Assembly: GCA_937886325.1 (NCBI GenBank)
Contig: CALABV010000236.1
Coordinates: 1 to 11,603, forward strand
Source of the DNA: an uncultured Geobacter sp.
GTDB taxonomy: Bacteria; Desulfobacterota; Desulfuromonadia; Geobacterales; Geobacteraceae
DNA length: 11,603 nucleotides
Direction: 5' to 3'
Both the position numbers and the translations under genes were made by a program. Below the pieces are notes generated by a model. It had not been told where the DNA came from and searched no databases. It saw nothing but the letters and a program-made list of their open reading frames with translations. Positions 7,434 to 11,603 of the stretch are shown piece by piece. The number at the start of each line of letters is the position of its first letter. The stretch's first letter is position 1.

Positions 7434-9112
7434 GCATCAAAGGTAGAGACAAGGAGTTCCGCACTCCCAAGACCACCTACGTCGATTTCAAGCACATCGA
7501 GATGGATCGTGTGCTGACCATGCTCTTTCCCCGGTTGAAATATGACGGCTATGCCAGCCGACGCCCGCCCCGTGGCGGCGACCTGACCGTTGAAGAGTTC
7601 ATGGAGGATTTCCTTGAGCATCCCGAATGGTTTGCGGGCTTTGATCGCTTTCCGCAGGTGGTACACCGCTGGATCGAAACCGATCTGATGGATGTGGTGA
7701 ATCGGGGCAAAGCCAATCAAGCCGTGGCCGCACCGAGGCCGCTGCATGGCAATACCTATAAGTTCCGCAACGCCAAGCACACCCGTGACTACGGCGCAGC
7801 CGAGCAGATCTACTGGATGCTTTTCTTTGCCCGCAAAGGCAAGGGCCAAGCGGCGCGGGATGCCTTGAAGCGCTTTTTCTTCCCGGGAATCGACCTGGTG
7901 ACGGACCGCTACGATCCCAACGCTTCCGTGGATGTGGAAACGCAGGCCATCCTGCGTCTGGATCATCAGGTTACCCAGGACATGAAGGACTCCAAGGAGC
8001 CCTCACGCTTCCAACCGCTGTGTATCGGCCAGGCCGATATTATGGCCGACGATATTCTGCGGCTACTGGCCTATGAGCCCTATATTCCGCGCTCGGTGCT
8101 GGTGGACTATCTCAAAACCCTGATGGCATTCCATCTGGCGCTTTACCACCTCAAGCTGCTGCAGATGCTGCCCAAGCTGGTGAAACAGCGCTCCGGCAAC
8201 GATCTCTGCACCACCAAGGAATGCCCGATCAACCCGGGCCTCGACAATGCGTTGGAAGGCTGTCCTTACCGCGTGGCGCTGGTCGTCGATATGGGCGACG
8301 TCAACAATCCGCACATGGCCGAGTTGGCTCGCAAGTCCACTGACCGGCTCTATCGTCAGATACCGGCCTTTGTGCAGGCCAACTTCGTCATCAAGAAGCT
8401 CGATGAGATGGCGGAATACCTGAGCAAGAAGACGGGCAAGCTGGCTACCCCTGGGGGCGGCGTGTTCACCGTTGGCGACCTGGTATCCCTGCTGAAACCC
8501 GAGCACGACGCCGAGCGCCAAGCCTACTTCAAATTCCGTCTGGCGAGCCTGATCGAGGAATCGACCTCCGGGAACGAGGACGTCGATCCGGAGATCCGAG
8601 AAGTCACTGGCATGGGCCTGGGCGAGTTCGAATCCTTCATCGAAATCCTGATGGCGTATCGCGGCAAGTATCACCGCCAGTACATCACTGAGTGTCTGGA
8701 CTCTCTGCTGCTGAAGAACAAAGAAACTGGTCTGCTGGCCCAATCCCGGACCAAGGGAAGTCCTCGGCGATTTGTGCTGGGAAGCAAGCTGCTCGAAGTG
8801 CTCCTTCAGATCGCTGTGCTCACCCAGGACGGCGGGCGCTTTGTGACCCGCGAGGTCCGCATCGAGGAATTGTTGGCCTTTTTACGAAACCGCTACGGCC
8901 TTCACATCGACCGGCTACCGGAAGGAACCCAGGCTAACAGCAGCATTCTCGACAGACGCGCCCTGCGTCTCAACCTTGAAGCCTTCAAGCGCCGCCTGCG
9001 TGAAATCGGGTTCTACGAGGACCTGTCGGATGCCTACGTGACCCAGAAGGTATCGCCCCGCTATGCCATTGAGAGAAATGACGGAACTGATAAGAACGGG
9101 AGGCACGCATGA
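7430..9112 (+). CDS. mad7: Uncharacterised defense protein (MADS MAD7-type, possibly DptG-like)
   Basis: This gene encodes a 560-residue soluble protein with no catalytic motif that I recognise: no Walker A, nuclease or methyltransferase signature, no signal peptide and no membrane segment. It is mostly helical in appearance. A cysteine group, C260-x4-C265-x12-C278 followed by a short hydrophobic strand (VALVVD), could bind metal. The C-terminal ~100 residues (about 450-550) are basic and helical, with a pattern like a winged-helix domain (EELLAFLRNRYG, then ALRLNLEAFKRRLREIGFYE), and may bind DNA or a partner protein. Its position between a DptF-like ATPase domain and a DptH-like gene is the place DptG occupies in phosphorothioate restriction modules, and its size is broadly similar. 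The role is therefore probably that of an adaptor or structural subunit, but this is inference. The gene is real: it is long, has overlapping junctions on both sides, a good ribosome site, and codon use like its neighbours. Confidence 0.78.
   Translation: MSIKGRDKEFRTPKTTYVDFKHIEMDRVLTMLFPRLKYDGYASRRPPRGGDLTVEEFMEDFLEHPEWFAGFDRFPQVVHRWIETDLMDVVNRGKANQAVAAPRPLHGNTYKFRNAKHTRDYGAAEQIYWMLFFARKGKGQAARDALKRFFFPGIDLVTDRYDPNASVDVETQAILRLDHQVTQDMKDSKEPSRFQPLCIGQADIMADDILRLLAYEPYIPRSVLVDYLKTLMAFHLALYHLKLLQMLPKLVKQRSGNDLCTTKECPINPGLDNALEGCPYRVALVVDMGDVNNPHMAELARKSTDRLYRQIPAFVQANFVIKKLDEMAEYLSKKTGKLATPGGGVFTVGDLVSLLKPEHDAERQAYFKFRLASLIEESTSGNEDVDPEIREVTGMGLGEFESFIEILMAYRGKYHRQYITECLDSLLLKNKETGLLAQSRTKGSPRRFVLGSKLLEVLLQIAVLTQDGGRFVTREVRIEELLAFLRNRYGLHIDRLPEGTQANSSILDRRALRLNLEAFKRRLREIGFYEDLSDAYVTQKVSPRYAIERNDGTDKNGRHA
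9098..9112 (+). promoter_or_regulatory. Ribosome binding site and ATGA overlap, MAD7-like to MAD8-like gene
   Basis: GGGAGG at 9098-9103 lies five bases before the ATG at 9109, which overlaps the TGA stop (9110-9112) of the preceding gene. It sets the start of the final, truncated gene. Confidence 0.75.
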
Positions 9113-11603
9113 GTAACGCGTTCACCAAGCTTTCCCAGGATAAATTGAACGCGTCGGTCGCTGGTCTGCTGTGCCCTCGTATCGAAGCGATCCTGGGTGA
9201 TCGTGGCCCAGGCCACTGCATGCGGGTCACCGATCTCGATGATGATGTCATGGAGTCGGTCTGCAAGGAACTGCGGCGAACCCGGCCCGACGGGAACATC
9301 TTTATCCTCGGCAGCCATGACCAGGAGGGCATGCCTTTCCGGGTGACCTCCACCAAGCTGGTGGAACTGCGGAACCCTGACGCGAACGGCGAGCTGCGCC
9401 AACCTTTGCTGGTCTTCATACCGACCTCGCTCCGTACCAGCGCCGAGGATTCTTTTGGCGTGGCGACCTTCGAGGAGCTGGCTTTCACCGGTATCTACGA
9501 GGACCTGATCGACTCGCTGCTTGACCGGCTTCCGGCAACACTGGTCGGCCATGTCCGTGATCTTTTGGGCATCCTCACCGAGGAGGAATGGCTGTTTGCC
9601 GACGATGTTTCCCGCGTGCGGTATCTGCTCACCGCGCTCGAAAACGGGATTGATGGAGAAACCCTCGGGGCCAGCCTGTATGAATTGACGTTGATTCCGG
9701 ACTTCAAGCTCTTTGCCGATCCCGGCATGGTCAATGGCAAGATTCACCGCAACCTCGGCAGCGTCCGTAGTCTGATGACCTCGCACAAGTCGGTTCGTGG
9801 TCGTATTGCCGATCTGGGACTCAGCGGCAAGGCATTAGAGTCGCGCCTGTTCACCTACTTTGAGAAATACGATGTCCAGGAGCCCGAATCCTGGACGCCG
9901 CCCATCGCGACCGACAAGAGCTGGTGGAGCATTTCTTTCGACAAATGGACGTTCCAGGAAGAGCTTTCGCTGGACAAGGTTCTTCTGACGGTGCTGGAGA
10001 CCGACTTGCCGGTCATTGCGGAGGATGAGACCGACGACCAACTCTCCGGCCTCATCGGGCAACAGGTTCTGGTCCCGAACGACCGCCGCAAAATGAACGT
10101 AGTGTTCGAGGTTAACCCTCACCCGGGCAAGGTCAGCGGCCTTGACCATTTTACGGTTCAAATCATTTCACAGAATGACGGCCCGGTAGGAAAATCCAAA
10201 AAGGTCAACGCATGGACGCCCAACCGCCTGCAATGCACGACCAACTTGGCCAAACTCAATAAAATTGAATTCGAGGAAGGTTGGCATTTCATCCGTGTAA
10301 TGCCTTGGACGGCCGATGGCGACCCGATTCCGCTGGAAGCGGATTCCGCCTCCGAGGGCGCTAAACGCTCTTACGAGAGCGAGCCTTTTTATGTTCTGCC
10401 CGGTGGCAACATCGAGGAAGAACCGCCGCAACGCGCCATACCCATTGAGCAGAGCCTGGAGCATGCTCGTTTCCGGCTGCAACTGACTGCCCTAGGCGAT
10501 GAACGCGATCCCGATGATATCGCCATCAGTGGTGTCGCCTGGGCCGAGGGCGGTCGTTCCAAGAAGACCTCCCGACAGGAAACCCTGCACGCAAAATTCG
10601 GTCGTGAGGGCGCTGTTCAGATTCCGCTTTCGCGCATGCTCAAAACCATCGAGCAGCGCATCTTGGCGGAGCCCAAGCACCCGTCGGGCTGGCGAATGCA
10701 GATCAACCTGGATACCGCCGAGCCGCCCTCCGAGGTCGGACTCACGCTGCCATCTTCCGCCGCGATGGCTTCCTTCCTGGCTGCCCGCGAAGAGTTTTTT
10801 GCAGCGGTGCGCAAAGACACTGCCGAGCTGATCATGCAGGGGCTGTCGTTCCGGGACTCGGAAAAGGAATGCCTCGCGTATGCTGAAAGCTACCTTGACC
10901 TGGTCAGGAACCTCATCCGTCAGGCCGAGACGACTTCCGGTGCCGAGCGTCAGCAACACCTGCAAGCGCTCAGAAATGTGCTGGCCGTTGATTCCATTCA
11001 TGTCATCTTGACCGACTTCCGTGGAAGGCATCGCGAGGCTGTTTTGGTCTCACCAACCCATCCGCTCCGTGCCTTGTGGCTGAGCAGTTGGGTCACCCTG
11101 GGCAAGGATTGGATCGAGAAGATCAAGTCAGGCGGGAAGGATCATATTCCTCACGTCCGTTCCGCCCTGTTGGATGGCCTTGTGCCCTCTGCCTATCCGG
11201 TCGGTATTCCCGTCGAGGATGGCCGCATCTTCACGCCGGTAGACAACCTGAATGCGTTTTGGGCGCTCTACGCCCCGACCACCGAGGAGAATTCCCGTGG
11301 CCTGATGGCGGTGATCTGTTCGGCCCTCGGCTTGGCCGAGCCCTCTGCGGCGGGAACCGATATTTCCGGAAAGGTCATTGCGGACAAGATTGAGCGCTAT
11401 CTCTCTCAGCATCCGTATGTGCGAGAGCTATCCCTGAACATCTTCAACCCCGGGGCCGGTTCGGTGATAGCGGAGGCCCTGATATCGCTCCAGCAGAAGC
11501 GCGAGCATGCCGATTTGCGCTATGACATCCGGCTCTTTACCTCCGATCCGGACTCGCCTGTTTTGGGTGAGGCGCTTGAATCCATGGTCCGTCCCGGAGC
11601 GAC
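9109..11603 (+). CDS. mad8: Large DptH-like / ATP-binding defense protein (MADS MAD8-type), 3' partial
   Basis: The reading frame is open from the ATG at 9109 to the right edge, giving 831 codons without a stop; the C-terminal part is missing. Two motifs suggest kinship with DptH, the large FtsK/HerA-type ATPase of phosphorothioate-dependent restriction: SPTHPLRALW (648-657) and LSLNIFNPGAG (774-784). In proteins of that kind these lie in the long N-terminal half, before the ATPase core, so the absence of a Walker A motif here is expected and the full protein is probably much longer. No signal peptide or membrane segment is visible. As the last overlapping gene seen in the operon, it would be the motor or effector partner of the kinase/ATPase and MAD7-like proteins (inference). 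The coding call is firm. The family is moderately supported, and the ATPase activity cannot be seen in this window. Confidence 0.75.
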   Translation, partial: MSNAFTKLSQDKLNASVAGLLCPRIEAILGDRGPGHCMRVTDLDDDVMESVCKELRRTRPDGNIFILGSHDQEGMPFRVTSTKLVELRNPDANGELRQPLLVFIPTSLRTSAEDSFGVATFEELAFTGIYEDLIDSLLDRLPATLVGHVRDLLGILTEEEWLFADDVSRVRYLLTALENGIDGETLGASLYELTLIPDFKLFADPGMVNGKIHRNLGSVRSLMTSHKSVRGRIADLGLSGKALESRLFTYFEKYDVQEPESWTPPIATDKSWWSISFDKWTFQEELSLDKVLLTVLETDLPVIAEDETDDQLSGLIGQQVLVPNDRRKMNVVFEVNPHPGKVSGLDHFTVQIISQNDGPVGKSKKVNAWTPNRLQCTTNLAKLNKIEFEEGWHFIRVMPWTADGDPIPLEADSASEGAKRSYESEPFYVLPGGNIEEEPPQRAIPIEQSLEHARFRLQLTALGDERDPDDIAISGVAWAEGGRSKKTSRQETLHAKFGREGAVQIPLSRMLKTIEQRILAEPKHPSGWRMQINLDTAEPPSEVGLTLPSSAAMASFLAAREEFFAAVRKDTAELIMQGLSFRDSEKECLAYAESYLDLVRNLIRQAETTSGAERQQHLQALRNVLAVDSIHVILTDFRGRHREAVLVSPTHPLRALWLSSWVTLGKDWIEKIKSGGKDHIPHVRSALLDGLVPSAYPVGIPVEDGRIFTPVDNLNAFWALYAPTTEENSRGLMAVICSALGLAEPSAAGTDISGKVIADKIERYLSQHPYVRELSLNIFNPGAGSVIAEALISLQQKREHADLRYDIRLFTSDPDSPVLGEALESMVRPGA

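Noticed and set aside
7328..9786. Minus-strand open frames of 160-240 codons opposite the MAD7-like and MAD8-like genes.
   Set aside because: They are shadows of well-supported plus-strand genes. They cross gene junctions and have no recognisable domain.
10499..10831. Plus-strand open frame of 110 codons and another at 11076-11393.
   Set aside because: Both lie inside the uninterrupted MAD8-like frame, have no supporting ribosome site and give arginine/proline-rich products typical of out-of-frame reading.
5600..11603. Phosphorothioate Dnd/Dpt system.
   Set aside because: No dndA-E modification genes are in the window, and the upstream modification genes are methyltransferase plus specificity subunit. 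Only a family resemblance of the restriction part is kept.
1..11603. Internal promoters, terminators, CRISPR repeats, tRNAs or transposon ends.
   Set aside because: There is no intergenic space and I saw no regular repeat array, cloverleaf, or hairpin followed by a T-run that stands out from coding sequence.

Overview
The window is a single, tightly packed plus-strand operon carrying most of a multi-gene, methylation-based anti-phage system. Five genes fill it from edge to edge with no intergenic space: an N6-adenine DNA methyltransferase (HsdM type, 5' end outside the window), a two-TRD specificity subunit (HsdS type), a 1380-residue protein joining a NERD nuclease-like domain, two kinase domains and a P-loop ATPase domain, a 560-residue protein without a recognised domain, and the first 831 codons of a large protein resembling the N-terminal part of DptH-type ATPases. 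Domain content and order match my memory of the methylation-associated defense system (MADS), in which MAD2 is the methyltransferase, MAD5 the S subunit, MAD6 the kinase, MAD7 an unknown protein and MAD8 an ATP-binding protein. I made the assignment from domain architecture and recalled family knowledge, not from a database search.

Layout: 2-1909 methyltransferase; 1906-3291 S subunit; 3291-7433 NERD/kinase/ATPase; 7430-9112 MAD7-like; 9109 to the right edge MAD8-like. Each of the four junctions is an ATGA or TAATG overlap with a Shine-Dalgarno-like purine run just upstream. The genes are therefore almost certainly co-transcribed and translationally coupled. Any promoter and terminator must lie outside the window. 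No stretch over 300 bases is without a gene, and I see no tRNA, rRNA, CRISPR array or insertion sequence.

Likely working model (inference): the methyltransferase and S subunit mark host DNA at a site chosen by the two TRDs. The kinase/ATPase protein, the MAD7-like protein and the large MAD8-like protein would sense or attack unmarked phage DNA. The NERD domain is the only visible candidate nuclease that keeps its key residues. The C-terminal ATPase of the kinase protein and the next two genes together recall the DptF-DptG-DptH restriction module of phosphorothioate systems.

Organism: a moderately GC-rich bacterium, probably a proteobacterium (gammaproteobacterial style codon use and good Shine-Dalgarno sites), but no housekeeping gene allows a firm call. 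Base composition is mosaic. The first ~840 bases of the methyltransferase gene and nearly all of the S gene are clearly AT-richer than the rest, which suggests exchange of specificity-determining segments within an otherwise stable operon.
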